Positions 26,001 through 40,218 of a DNA stretch of 64,000 bases are shown in pieces (position 1 is the first letter of the stretch; each line of letters starts with the position of its first letter). This stretch comes from Acanthopleura granulata (Eukaryota; Mollusca; Polyplacophora; Chitonida; Chitonidae). A program made the position numbers and the translations under genes. The notes beneath the pieces were generated by a model that was not told the DNA's origin, did no database searches, and saw only the letters and a list, made by a program, of their open reading frames with translations. The stretch lies in assembly GCA_016165875.1 (NCBI GenBank), contig JABBOT010000010.1, forward strand, positions 7,409,875 to 7,473,874. Direction: 5' to 3'.

Positions 26001-29000
26001 GACTCAATCCTGGCACTCTTCATGCTCAGCTGTAACACACTGCCTACACAACTGGGTAACACAGATAGTTGACGTCCACCAAAGCTCCCATCCTGTTTGG
26101 TAATTTCCATTTTATGAATCAATACTATACATTCATTTCTACATCTATGTAATGTACCTTAAAGAGGAAGCAGAAATAGAAGTGTATGTATTAGCCTCAA
26201 CACTCACACATGTATGTACAACTATGCAGTATTCTCATAGATCTGGCAGTGGATTAGGTAGTCTAACCAATGTGCATGATCAAACTAAATATTTTACACT
26301 CTGAGGGAAGATACTTAAAAGAAAAGACAACACTACATCAAATGTATATATGCATCGATAAAGAATCCCATTCGTAGTGAAAAAAACATCACTTTTTACT
26401 TTTGGGATGTAGAATAACCGAGATGTCGCAGTTCAAGGTAACAAAAATGGAAAAGGTCACCATGCTCTCAATTTTATCGAGTCAAGGGTGAGATGTTTCT
26501 ATCACCCAAGAAGGCATCTGTTTCCGCAGTGACATCACCTGTTCCTAGTTCACAATTTTGCCTGGTAGAAGTAGTGTTAAATCAGCTGATTTCCTTCTGA
26601 TTTTGATATACTTCAAAGCCATTTTCAATGAGAAAGTGGTGGTAGAATACATCTGGGGTTATTCCCAAAGGTCTGAACTAGGAGGCACAATGCATAACTT
26701 TTGAATGTAATAATAAAGCTGACCATACTTTACGCACACAGGAATGTCTCAGCTCTAATAATGAAGAGCGTAGGGTGGCCTGCGGATGACACAACGTCAT
26801 GTTTCTGGTTTCTCTGAAGTGGCGTTTCCTATGACCTCCTAAGAATTCCAGATTAAACGGAAAATTATAGCATTACCAAGCACGTCATAAAAAATGCCAA
26901 TGCCCGATAAGGTCTGTAGGGGTCCCTCTTCTGAAATAACTTTGGTTATACTTTTTGATTTCTTTTCTTTTAAATTCTATTATGATGTAATCTCTATTAT
27001 GTTTAATAATTTAAGTTCTATTCGTTATGTATTAATTCCCATGAGAACTCCTATACATGAGACTAAGATAGCTCTCACGCAGTTTCAAGCCATTGACGAT
27101 TTGATACACGCAACAAAAAAGGGGCCGCATTTTTGACAGAACTGAGGTCCAGGTAAGTAAACATAACAATTCAGAGTGGTTGACCTGGAAGCCAAGCTGG
27201 GAACATGACCAACCAATCTCTGACCCGGCACTAAACAACACTCTTCTTCTGGTAACATACATTACATACTGGTATCTGTATGCCACACTACAGAAACTTC
27301 ATCAGTAACTCACAAAAGGTAGGTGGTTTTAGCACTGAGCGCATAATTCCTCCACCCATATCGTCTTTGAGGAGAATTCTTAGGCTTAGCATTAAACAAT
27401 AATCAAAAAAGTAAAATAATTAAATGTAGCATAATCCTACAATGTACATCATATCAACTACTAGTGCATGCACTCTACACGCATAAAATAATCTTCATGT
27501 GTACATGTACATCTTAGCTACATCTACCTGCATCTACATAAAGGAAGCATACATAATTACAAAGCTTATTTGTACCTCTCACATGCACAGTCCATTGTTA
27601 ATGCTATACACATGGCTGACACTCCTCTTAAGACAAAGCCACTAAAGGCCCTTGCTACATCCATGACGCCAAGATCTACAGTATTAATACAAGCCCGCTG
27701 TTCCTCAGTCGTGTCACCTTATCTGCCTTCCCACCATAAACCATTATTTATTATTAATATACATCTATATATATCCAAGACCAAAGAAGTCTGATAGGAA
27801 ATCCACACAAAGAAACATCATTAACAACGATCAAACCGTTTATACAGAATACATGTACAATGAAGTAAAACCATATCCAGTCGCAAAACCAACTCTTCTT
27901 CACCTACATGCATCATAGGGATAAATGTAGCACTGTATTACCATGAAAGGCTGTGACTGTGGCCTACCTCATTTTACTTGTACAACAGTCCAGATCGTCT
28001 TCATATAAGGAAACATTGGAGGCGTTGTGAAGGAACGTGATGCTTGGATTAGCCAGCGTTTAGATATGATAATGTACCCAATCCTGTGGCACTTCACTGA
28101 ATGCTTAACCTCTGTCAGCTTTCAGCGGGCTTATAGTGTTGTACGTATCTCGACAGCGTTAGCTGCACACATAGGTCTGTTTGCCTGCAATTGCCTTGGA
28201 TGTTGGTGCCACTCCGCTATACAAGTGCTGTTGCAGACTGGTTGTGTAAAGAAAAGCCCACACTGGCTGTAGAGGATTGAACGTCCATGCACACTGTATT
28301 GGAATATTGATTCTGAGGGGGGTATGTAGAAGCACTGAGCTCTGCACCATGCCAGGCACCGTACCCATCTCCCAAAATCAATACCATCAGCATGGAGGCC
28401 CGGCTAGGATTCCAGCTGGCTTAATCAACGCTATCAAGGCGATAACGAACCACATGTCCACATTACCTACAGCAACCACTTGCTTCAGTTATTCCCCAAT
28501 AACACAATTTACTTGAATTTCCCCCTAAAAGGCTTTTGTTGTCTCTCCCACTCTAATCTCTGCTTGTGATTCATGCCAGGAATCATTCATATCCAATGAC
28601 AGAATAAGAACACGTTGGTCAGCAACAACGCTTACGTGACTCGCCCTTTAGAATACGTCAAATACTGCATTCAGATACACATGTCCACAAAGATAAGTCT
28701 CCAGCTACAATGAGCTCTCACTTCCACACTATGGTGACAGATAACAGTTCAAGCACCATGACAACACTTCAGATTTATATCAAGTTGCACTCAACAATGA
28801 AAACCAAAAACTGAATATATGTCTGTGAAATTCAACCAGAAATCAGATTTTCGAATTCGAAACACGCGTGAAACTCTACAAAGTACGGAGTACTATACAA
28901 ATAAATTATGCTCTAATGTGGGGGAGAAGAAAGGTGGTGCTTCCCCTATTTATACATGTATCTTCATTAATACAGTGGATACACAAGTCTCTTAGGCAAG

Positions 29001-31095
29001 ACCTCATCTGATACACAAGAATCTTATTGTTTGTTCCTGGAATTAGATATCATATTACTTACAGATATACTGTGTGGATATATATTTACATACACAGGGC
29101 ACAACAGATATGCTGGCTACAATGGTTCTGTTCTACCCACAAGAATGCTCAGGTGCACGAGCTTTGAATTTCACTTCAATACATCAACACATCCAACAAA
29201 CAGAATAGCTCACAGTTTTACCTGATAAATTATTCACTGCAGATGCTGATGATACTTTTTAGATTCTATTTAACAGACCATCAAAGCTGTTACATCCACA
29301 AATGTCAGGCATCCAAGGCTGTTTACTTGATGTCCATTCAATCCCACTTGATGCAGTAAACTCAAGAAGTCACCAGCAAGACTGACTTGCACCTGCATGG
29401 CTCCACCAAGTCCAGACCATCATCTCTGGCAGATTTCAACCAGCAGGAAGGCAAGTAATTCTGGCACTTAAGAACTTTATGGAACAAGACATGTCCAGAT
29501 GTCTCATAAATGACATCTTTAAGTAGTAAAATTTCTCTTGCTAGCTTAGACCACGAGTCCAAATTAAAACACTACACTGTCACTGTAATGTTACATAATA
29601 CATGTATTTCCTGTACATGTACCTTGAACATTACCTTGTTACTTCAAACTTATGGTGGCTTTACACTAGGTGACATCACAATGCACAACTAATAATGAAA
29701 CAGTCAATGGCATTTTAAGATATGACTTTCCTATTCTGAACAGCAAACACACTTCATACCCAGATGTATCAATTATCACCTCAGTCCTACATGCCATGGA
29801 GAATCTGTTTACATGTACATGAAGGGGACATTCCTGTTGCACTGATTACTTCTCTTTCTGTAGGGAAATCATCTCATATCTGGACACTAGTCAAGGGACT
29901 TAAAAATTACTTCACTCACAGACGCAATGTTGCTGTGGTTGCTTCAGTCTGATTTCTGCATATGAACAAAGCAATCTGACACAGCTGCTGGGAGAACTGT
30001 TGCAGGGATGTGAAGGAAATTATGGGTGTGTGTGGCATAGGAACATGGAGGTTTGAAGGACACGCGTTCACAACAAGAGATACTAATGTGTATTATAATT
30101 AAATGTAAACAGATCCAAGTTATATTTACTACAATCATTAAAACAACACAAACAACAGTACACACAGTACTAGTACATGAACAATACAAGTGATTTAGAT
30201 GACAATTAAGAGGTTTACAAGTGCACGACCAAATATGTGTACTCTAGTCACTGGCTTATGGTATTTCTAAGAGCTGAATTAAGGAGTATTAAATGGTGTT
30301 CATTGCATCTGCCCAGGAGGTTCTGTCTTTCCCAGTTTATATTTGCCTATCTGTTTGTCTCTTACCAACTTCACAGAGAAAGTTATCCAGGGACTGGGAT
30401 GAAATCTTGTGCATTTACTGACCCGGTACTGATCCATATCTGGGTCTGGATTGTGGAAGTTTTAATATTATTTTTAAAGACAGACACATAGGAAGGAAAT
30501 ACAGAGTACTGTTCCTTGGTGGTACGGGAATTTGTACATTCAACTGTGGCAGTAGCTACCAATCTTAACGTGACTTTTAGAACATAAATGTGTTCGTCCA
30601 TCAAAAGTAGACATAATCAGAAAAGAATGCTGTCATGGAAAACAAGAGTGGAATCTGGACAGCAGCCAGGAGAACTGCTCACCTGTGTCCAACAGTTCAT
30701 CTACATGTAGCACATGTTGCATGAGCCAGATTCTGAAACAGTTCAGTGAACAAGGACACAGACATGTTTATAACTGCTGGTAAACAACCCAGCAAACAAG
30801 AACTGCATCCTATATAATGTAGTGGAACCAAAAGTGAAAGTATCCACATTGTTTAGTACAAAAAGGCACGGGTAAGCACTGCTATGAAAACACATACATG
30901 TATGTGTATACAGGTATACATAACCATGTTGATGTTTTGGTACCAAGATGTCAGGATGACCAATGCCAGTCTATACATTATAGTCCCACACTGTACGAAT
31001 CAAGGTTTCCAAATTCCTCCAATATTATATTAGTGCACTGTCCTTTTGTCTCCTAACTACTGGGCTGCACAGAGCAAGATATATAATATTAATAA

Positions 31096-31720
31096 ACAAC
31101 TGCAGCTTTGCCCAGTTTGGTTGATGGCAGGAGGAATTTCCACTAATGTAACGAACTAAAGCTTTGGGAAGTTCGATTGAAGGCAGGAGGATTTTCCACT
31201 GATGTAACGAACTAAAGCTGGTTGAAGGCAGGAGGAATTTCCACTGATGTAACGAACTAAAGTTTTGGGAAGTCTGGGTGAAGGCAGGATGAATTTCCAC
31301 AATGGTAACAAGCTAAAGCTTTGAAAAGTTTGGTTGAAGGCAGGAGACATTTCCACTGATGTAATAAACTAAAGTTTTAGGAAGTTTGGTTGAAGGCTGG
31401 AGGAATTTCCGCTGATGTAACAAATTTAAGCTTTGGGAAGTTTGGTTGAGGGCAGGAGGAATTTCCACTGATGTAACAAACTTAAGCTTTGGGAAGTTTG
31501 GTTGAAGGCAGGAGGAATTTCCACTGATGTAACAAACTAAAGCTTTGGGAAGTTTGGTTGAAGGCTGGAGGAATTTCCACTGATGTAACAAACTAAAGCT
31601 GTGGGAAGTTTGGTTGAAGGCTGGAGGAATTTCCACTGATGTAACAAACTAAAGCTTTGGGAAGTTTGGTTGAAGGCTGGAGGAATTTCCACTGATGTAA
31701 CAAACTAAAGCTTCGGTTCA
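31096..31720. repeat. 56-bp minisatellite, about 11 copies
   Basis: The landmark GGTTGAAGGC(T/A)GGAGGAA recurs with starts at 31120, 31176, 31221, 31277, 31333, 31389, 31445, 31501, 31557, 31613 and 31669. All steps are 56 except 31176 to 31221, which is 45, a unit lacking about 11 bases. Copies toward the right end are nearly identical; the left end and a final decayed unit past 31715 are diverged. Because 56 is not a multiple of three, the minus strand reads through in all frames, giving repetitive ORFs that I do not regard as genes. Confidence 0.95.
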
Positions 31721-33520
31721 AGGTACATGTAGGATGGATTTCCTATTGATGTAACAAACATCAATGTTAGGTGCCGTGTTTCCATGCCTACATGTACACA
31801 CTGCAGATTACATATGCCAGACCTAGACTACATGTATTCTACATAACAGGCCCAAAAACAGATTTGATGGGTTATGGTTTTTATAGGAGATAAGTGTTGA
31901 TTGTAACACGACAAAAAAGGTCAGTTTGTGATGCGGATTAACCGAGATCCGCATTAATAGATGATGATGCTTCCGATGGATGAATGCAAGCTCCTTCTAG
32001 ACATCTCCTTCATGTCAACATCAGCCCAAGGGGAGAAGGCAGCACTGAAATATGACAAGGTATAATACTACTGACCACCCCTATTAACAGACGGCATTAA
32101 TTGGTGGGTTCCGATAGCTCAAGACGTGAACGACCAGCCTACCTTCACGATGCTTTGATACCAGAGTCAACGGCTTCAGACCATGTGCTTAACCACCCAC
32201 CATTGCCATGACAACGCCAGAAGTGGAATAAGGATCAATAACACACAGACCACAGAATTCTCCACGCAGATTCACTGTATTACTGGAAGCACCACAAAAG
32301 CGAAACTTCAAAAGGTATCGATATAACAAGCTCTGACAGGGATCCATGTTAAAAGTTGTCTCCCTTTAATAGGTAAGTCTTGGCTCGGGTCATGCACGAC
32401 ATACATTTAGAGAAATATGCCACAGATTTGCACTAAAATAGCCAAACTGTAACTGGAATGCACTCGACAGTCAATTTGCGGATACCTTTCAGGTAATTTT
32501 CGATGCATGATTAACTTATCCAGAATTTGATCTTTATACACAAACCTGGCTGCTGTACACTGTCACACTGATCGTCTGTATCGTGAGTATTAAGAGAAGA
32601 GCAGACACTTTCAGGAAATGGACATCTAATATGTGATCTAGAGTTCTGTGTACTATCAAGAGGACTGTATTGTAAGGAAGTGGACAGATTCATATCAAGG
32701 GTGATAAACACACATGTAGACTTCCCTACACTGATACTTAATGAAGTATGTTCAGGGGATTAAATTGTCTGAAGAGAAGATATTATTTTAATTGAGGCAA
32801 AGACCTGAATATGAATATGAACAAATGCAATCATACAGGTAATATGTATGGTACATGTGATATATGCACACGACATGACAGATCCTGCACAATTGCTCAC
32901 TGACAAGTATAAACATGAAAATGCCTCGAAGCAGCTATCAAAACAGAGCATTAGACAAGGACAAGCATAGTAGTGAAGAGTTTTACTGTTATAACCATTC
33001 ATTTTTTTGCTTTTCAGTCCTCATTTATGCTTACCACTTCCCAGACATAATATATAGATATATAAGTTAAAGACTGCCTTTTACGTGGGACTTCATGCAT
33101 TTACATGTTACAGCCGTCTTTGAGGATTAGCCGATGATGTCCCCACTGGCTTTCCTCCCATGATATTGTGGCGGCAGATCCAAGCACACATCAATGTGTC
33201 AGACTTTCCCCTTTATAAGATTCATTCATGCCAACTCACAGGGATCTTTGATTACAGTCAAATTTAAATCTTTTTAACAAAGCTTGCTTCATATCATCAC
33301 AGACAAATTTGTCTTAATATTACAGATTTAGTCATAAGGAAGAAAGTTTGCAGAAAGAAAACCAAACAGGCTAAATTACTGATTGCAGACTAACTGGAGG
33401 AAAAATTCTTTTTTCCACTTTGTGAGCGTTGTATGCATGTGTGGGAGGGAAGAGGGGTAAATTTACAGTAGACAAATTTAATAATGGCTACTGAAATTTA
33501 CGGTTGCAAAACTAAAGCAA

Positions 33521-33590
33521 CCTTGAATAGAAGTGTTTAAGTCCTACCCTCCATTACCTTGAATAGAAATGTTTAAGTCCTACCCTCCAT
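33521..33590. repeat. 36-bp tandem duplication
   Basis: CCTTGAATAGAAGTGTTTAA then GTCCTACCCTCCATTA at 33521, repeated at 33557 with one substitution (GAAATG for GAAGTG). Confidence 0.9.
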
Positions 33591-36500
33591 AAATAAAAAT
33601 GATCAATCTTCAATAACAGCGACAAAAAAGAAAGATATGTTGAAACTTTCAAAAATACAGAGCATCAAAATCAAAGCAAATCACATCACTTATAATTCCT
33701 AAATTCCATATAAGCTATAGCCGATACGGTTCACCTATGAATATGAAGGCATTGTGAAAAAAAGAAAAACATAAATTATTCACCAATTTCCTCTGCACAC
33801 CACACGTTCGTCACAGTTTAATGGCATCTGTTCTGCTACGAAGGAAACTGTGACATATTCAGCTTGTATAAGCAAGTGTACATGTAGGTTACCAGATACA
33901 GGCTTATGGATCCCTGTAATACAAGGCATGTCTACATTCACGGACAAAGAACCCACGATCCATTGTTCACGCACCAAGGTACATGAATACATGTATGTAG
34001 TTTGTGTCACTGTAAATAATATTACGTGACATTTTCTTTAAGTTCAGCATTTTCAGTGATATATGTATTACCAATTACAATACAAACATCAATGGATCAC
34101 AGTATTTTTGTTCATTTTTTTCTTTTATTAGAAGAACTGATTAAATGAGACAAAAGCTAGTGCTCTATTAAAAAATTTGGTATGATTTAGAGCACTTAAG
34201 CCAATAAAGCTTTCATGTAAACATCACATTCCCCCTGATTCCTTAACAGCTGATCAACTGGAAAGCATAAAACCATTAAAATGTTCCAATCTAGCAGTTT
34301 ATTTGATTTGTTCCAAGTTGCCAGGACATTTGATAATGCATGTATTGAAGCATCTTTTCAAAGATCACAATGAGACCCTGCACCTAACCCAGTAACTGAT
34401 ACCCCAGTCAGCAAACACAACATTGTTTAATAGTTTAATACAAGCCTCTACAATCATCCACCAGACAGTCTATAAGTAAAACAATATGAATACTATAAAC
34501 AGTTGTAGGTACAGTCTAAGTACATGTATGTTATGAACATGCAGCCAGAACAAATGCCACTCATCATTGTGTTCAATCTCCAATGATCACCCATTCATCT
34601 GATCAGAATGGACTTACTGGAGTTACAATAGCATTGGCTGGTACATTTAATTCTAACACTGGTCTGCAATTTCTTGTCTTCAGTGTATTACGACATGATG
34701 GAAAGCAGAGATTCAGTAAGAGGTGTTAACTTATGGAAGAAAGAGTACATGTGCATGTAGCCTAGAGAATTAATCTGTTAATTACATTCTGGAAACATCT
34801 GTTCCTCCTTCAACCAATCTACATCCCTGTGGTTGTTATGCATTATCAAGTAAGATTTCCAGTACTGAACAGAACACATCTTACGTGTACTATTTTTTCT
34901 TTCGTAAAACCAAAAATACCATTTCTTAATGAAAACACAGCACAAGAACATGACCCTGGGAAAATAATGACACCATACTGAACTTGGAAAGCGACATGCC
35001 CAGCAACCTCAACTTTACACATCCCCACATTTATGCAGAGTAATAAAACCGGACTGTATTTATGGACTTATGCACTACGTCCTTCTAACCCTGCATTTTA
35101 TAACCTAATTCTTTATAATCACATGCAGATGTACATGTATGTAGACACATACACCAAGACTCTGTGTATACAGCTAATATCCCAGCTCCATCACCATGGC
35201 ACCAGGGGAATGTGTATGTACAGTATGTGCAGATACAATCATTTATTTCAAAATGTTATTAAAACTGGTAACAGTTATGCAGGTAATTTGATGAAATCTG
35301 TCAAAATACAATAATTCTCCTGTAGCCAGGTATACAGCTACTGTGTACATATACGTCTACAGACTTCCAGCTATACACTACAATCAGCCACAACAATCTA
35401 CGATGTAAATATGTTACAGGCCCCAAAAAGACACGGTTAAAAATGTTTCACTATTCAACAACAGGTTTATTTATAATTTCAATACAACAGAGAATGTTAT
35501 AGAGATTGTGTTTTTCTAATATCAAAACAAAGAAAACAAAAATTAGTTTAAATGATGGTTGTCTGCTTCTGCATACAGAAAATATAGACCTGTTGTTTCG
35601 TATGGATTGCTATTGGCAGTATATTAAGTGTGTACATAAAAATACCATGGGGCAAAAAATCAGCAAGCACATAAGAATGTTGGTTACATGCACATGTACA
35701 GAAACCATATGCATGTCAATATTTGAATCTCCAAACAAAACTAGATATTCTGAACTTCGCACAAGTTCGTATATTCTTCAGATTGAAAACGAAACAAAAT
35801 ACACGACAGTGCCAATTATAAATTTCACATGTTAAATGCAAAAATGACTTGCAGTACAGTATAATTATGTACACCATGTCAATTCAGAGTTTCATCATTG
35901 GTTTCCTACATCACAGTCCAGGTCTACCCCTGACGTGAGCGAGCATATATGTCCCTCACCATGCTTTTCCATTTCGTAAGGTGTGCCTGCTGATGTTAGG
36001 AGCATACAGTACAGGGAGCAGAAATATGGAAACTGCTGTGGTCAAAAGCCACAGAATGCTTAATGAAGATTTTTAAATGTCTTTGAAACAACAACTAAAG
36101 TTTACACCATAGGTGCCTGAATAACTAAGCACAAACCTCACTGCAGCTGATGACCTTGCTCAGTGGAACAATGACACTCTGTTCATCATGTGCCTGTACA
36201 CAGGTGTAGAGCTACTAGTGTGTGAAACATGGACATGTGTATACTGTAGGGAATTAAATCAGGTTATCCTCATACTGGCGGAAGTGGACATAAGAAGATA
36301 TCACCTTTGTAACATCAGAATACTGTCATGTTTCACATGAACAATATCTGACATACCATAAATAGCTCAGGGAGTCAAATCAGGAAGCACTAAAACAAAC
36401 ATGTCATGCGAGTGACAGGACAAATCCTTTCATTGGCAATGTACATGTATTTTAAAGCTTACAAGAAGCTTATTTTTATTATACAAGAGAAGCATATAGG

Positions 36501-37964
36501 TTTTGTGTTGGAAACTGCTGGGGCTCCTAAAAAGTAGCAAATCCCTGACCCATGTGTATGTATCCTGTCCAGGGTACCAGTCCAACAGCACACTTAACCC
36601 AAACACCTAGAACTTTGGGTCACCAGACTATTTTCATCTGAAAAACACCCCGAGAGAATGCACTCTATAAATTATAAATGCCCTGACAGCCACAGTATGT
36701 CCGTCAGACAATCTGTGACAGAGGTAGAATGCTGGGTGGAGAATGAAATCTAATTATCCCATTGCTGATACTGGTGATTGCCATGAACACTGCAGTCTGC
36801 CCAGGTGGCCATGATGGTGGGAGTACTGGGAGAGAATCAGAGCCACTGACTCAATACATGTAGCCACATGTTTGCTAATCCCGAAGTTTGTGACCTTTAT
36901 ATTTGTTCAAAAGACTTCACCTGACCTGATGCATGTACTTCATTCGCAACCAAACAAAACAGGGACTCTCCCTGTTGTCCATATTCAATACTTTACAACT
37001 TAGTACATGTGTGTGTATACCTTTGTCAACTGGATAAAAAAAATGTTTAAGCTTGACAAGACAAAAACAGTTTAAAATATAAAGCAAAGCTGCTGCTTAA
37101 AAGAGAAATATATTGCCTCAACTGCAGCCGATGTGTACACATTTACATGTAACTAGGTAACGTGTATAATTTTATACATGAAAACAATTGTATAATTTTT
37201 GGGATCCAAAATATATGAACATGTGCATGTAGCTTAATGCTATGAAAAAACACAAGGATATTTATTTAAATGTGCAAAATCTTAATGGAATAGTAGAGCA
37301 TATTAGCAACTGAACAAGAGCACAAAGTATACATAGTGCATACATGTACATACAGCTGTTACGGTTTCTAGTGGCACAGGAAGAACCAATAGTACAAGAT
37401 CAATACCTGACAGAATTCTGCCTGAAGCCACATGGAATTCCGAAAGCTAACGGTGTTTATCCATGTATGACCAACATAAACTCTGACACTCTTCGGCAGA
37501 GCACACATAATATCATTATATTCCTGACTTATGCCACAACAGCTTCTCATTAGAACTCTTTCCCAGGAGGCCAATTTGCCAGTGCCAACAGTGCCAACAA
37601 GTCTCTGATTATGCTCATTACAGTCCTATTTAAAAGCAGCCGAAACTCTATTATTATTATCTGTTATTATATGCATGTATACATGATTGTAACTGTACAG
37701 TAGGTACAAATGTATGTAATGAGTTCTAAATGAAAAATGCTACTCTATACAGTACAATTAGATTGTTACATGACATTCCATATGCATCTAGGACCCGACC
37801 ACCACAAGTTTCTCACATTCACAACTTTAGTTGTGTGAGAATTTAGTAACATTAAAACAAGTTCATATGTGCATAAATTAATAATAAAAAACTTGATTTA
37901 TAAACATGAGTACAATCATATGAAAATTTGGTTGCATTTTTATGAGAGAGCACGTCCTCAGAAA

Positions 37965-38945
37965 TATACAGTGTACTTAAAAGCATACACAGTATATACT
38001 GTTAGCCCTGGTATGGTGCTTTATGGACCGAGCGTTCAAGATTCTGATATTTCGCACTGTCTATTAATGCCATGGAAGCAAGAAAAACTAATGAAGTTGG
38101 CAGCTGCCCAATACCACACAATTTAGATCCAGATAAACATGAAACATTTTTAGTTTATTTTTACTTTATTCACTCTGTTGGAACAATTTTGGTTTCCTCA
38201 TAGGGATTTCTACTGTCATTACTGGACACATTTCCTTGCTAGGCAGATATAATCACTGATACTCAAAGCCATGGGTATACTAGTTGTTGTATGGCACAAA
38301 CACATGAACATGGCGCCAGAGAAACCTAGAGAAACCCGCCGATACGTAAACAAGAACAAGTGCTTCCGTCAGAACGTTAATAAGAACACAGCATAGTGTA
38401 AAAACTGATAGTTTTGGTGCAAATTCTTACATCTACTCACACCATGGAGCGTTTCAGATTCCAAAAACCATTTGTGAAGGAAGGAAAACTCAGGATACGA
38501 TCGGCATATTTCACCAATATAAAGTCACTGATATCTGTCAGTCAGCTGGTCAAGCACGTGTTCTTGTTTACGTGCTGGCAGGTTTTGCTAGGTGGCGCCG
38601 TGTTCGCACATACGTGCAATACTAGTATAGCCATGGCGCGGAGTGGCAGTGATTGTATCTGCCCGGCAAGGAAATATGTCCAGAAATGACAGTACAAAAC
38701 CCACCAGAAAACCAAAATGGCACCAACAAAGTGAACGAAGTATGTACCGCAAATGTTTCACATTAATTTGGCTCTAAATCATGTGGTGGTATTGGCCTGC
38801 TGCCAACTTCATTAGTTTTTCTTTTGCTTGCTTGCACTGAGTTAATGGACAGTGCGAAACATCAGAATTGTCAATGCTTGGTCCATATAGGGCCATACCT
38901 GGGATAATGTACTGTGTATGTGTATTTTCCAAACTAATGACATAG
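37965..38945. mobile_element. large imperfect palindrome (~400-bp arms), foldback-like
   Basis: The left arm (about 37965-38365, plus) and the right arm (about 38545-38945, minus) are co-linear when one is reverse-complemented. Matched blocks, outer to inner: CATACACAGTA, GGTATGG, TATGGACC(G/A)AGC, TTCGCACTGTC, CTAATGAAGTTGGCAGC, CCAATACCAC, TTTCCTTGC, GGCAGATA(T/C)AATCACTG, ATACTAGT, GGCGCCA, ACGTAAACAAGAACA, GTGCTT. The arms are separated by about 180 bp near 38365-38545. No transposase is seen. Both arms share an open reading frame ending at the same place (see findings). Confidence 0.75.
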
Positions 38946-40107
38946 TCATATTTTTTGCTTTGACTTTGCCAAAACTGAAGGGTCCTCACTGGTTCAGGTG
39001 GATAAAGCAGTGACTTTCTGTGACTGCCATTGGCCAATGAGGTCACATATTAAAATCCAGGTCTCACATCAGGTATGTCAGGTGCTTGACTAGACCAGGT
39101 ACTTTGCTCCACCCCTTAAATCTGAGTCCGCAGACATGTATGTATACTGGTTGGTAAGTCATTAATTCTTAAGTATAGCATAAAACAGCATTGTAACCAA
39201 ATAAAAAGTGTTCACAAACCTTTAGAACAGAGAAAAAAAAACACTAAAGAGATGGCAAACAAACAATGTTTTTATGAGGCCTTGCTCCGCATGCAGGAAT
39301 ATTTCATTGACATGTATCCGTCATGATGTCAATGTAGTCAAATTACAGGGCTAAGGAAACCGGGCAGATCCTGGGTGAGACCTGCACCTCACCTTGCTAC
39401 ATAAGCACCTGACAAACTTCTTGGTTTAAACATGCTGAAGTCGCAACAAAATAGCCATTCACACATACTACTTCCGAAAATGTACATGTGCATGGTAAGC
39501 GACAGGCACATGTAGATGTCTGTAGCCTGTAAGACACTGATGGAGACGGGGTTTCATAGCAATGTCACTGTGACACTAACACTTTACTATGTACATGGAG
39601 ATGCCATGCCTGTCGCCTACTGTCTTTAGTGCCTCGGCCAATGCGTTCCTCTCAAGACAATGTATTACATGTATTCACAAACAGACGTCTAAATGTAAAA
39701 ACACAATATATACACAATACAAAAATAACACATGTTGAAAGAAATCTTCATAGCCAACACATCTTTTGATATGCCTTCCCTGCAAAATACTGCTTTGTGC
39801 CTAATGCCTCTATGTACATCTGTACGTGTACATTCATGAACATTTCAGTACCTGCATACACTCAGATGAGGTACACTGACAGCGTCTTGGGCAGAGAGAC
39901 AAACTGTCATTTTTACAAAGCTAGAAACAAGAGGATGGAATGGAACACAGGAGCTTTACCTGGTGGCTAAACTTCATGTGAGCATGTTACATGCACAGAT
40001 CTTCAAGAGTTGGTTGTGTTGCAAAAATAAAATTTAACACTCTTCAAAAGAAATTCCAATTATCACTCATCTATATGTAGTATTATAAATGTGCCATCTA
40101 CAGTTAT

Positions 40108-40218
40108 TTATTTACTCATTGGACTGGTGTTCAATTTGATTCTGCGCTGGCAGTCAGGGTTATCGGTGGAGGAATCTCGCATGCTGGAGTACATTGCATT
40201 TAAATCAACCAAAGCAAT
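40108..40218 (-). CDS. unrecognised Ser/Pro-rich protein, terminal exon
   Basis: Thirty-six codons plus TAA, too short for simple ORF listing. The acceptor TATGTTTTAG ends at 40219 and the exon starts ATTGCTTTGGTTG in phase 0, matching the phase-0 donor at 41129. The peptide begins IALVDLNAMYSSMRD and ends KLNTSPMSK. The exact codon fit supports the junction. On the minus strand an AATAAA overlaps the stop region (40112-40107), and further ones occur near 38.16 kb, so the poly(A) site is undecided. Confidence 0.65.
   Translation of the reverse strand: MALVDLNAMYSSMRDSSTDNPDCQRRIKLNTSPMSK

Larger units (their letters stand above)
19285..40107. other. ~21 kb without convincing coding exons
   Basis: It should include the stonin 5' noncoding exon(s) and promoter (minus strand), which I cannot place, and the 3' flank of the gene ending at 40108. 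ORFs are all short; the longest (159 codons, 22406-22885 plus) shows no domain or splice context. Structures seen: a dispersed repeat at 20800-21275, a G-quadruplex-type tract at 23068-23093, a 56-bp minisatellite at 31096-31720, a 36-bp tandem duplication at 33521-33590 and a large palindrome at 37965-38945. ACATGTAC is exceptionally frequent. Confidence 0.55.

Noticed and set aside
31025..31636. Overlapping minus-strand ORFs with repeated 'CLQPNFPKL/ISGNSS' peptides
   Set aside because: Produced by the 56-bp minisatellite read in three frames; no splice context, no start context, and the units diverge without frame conservation.
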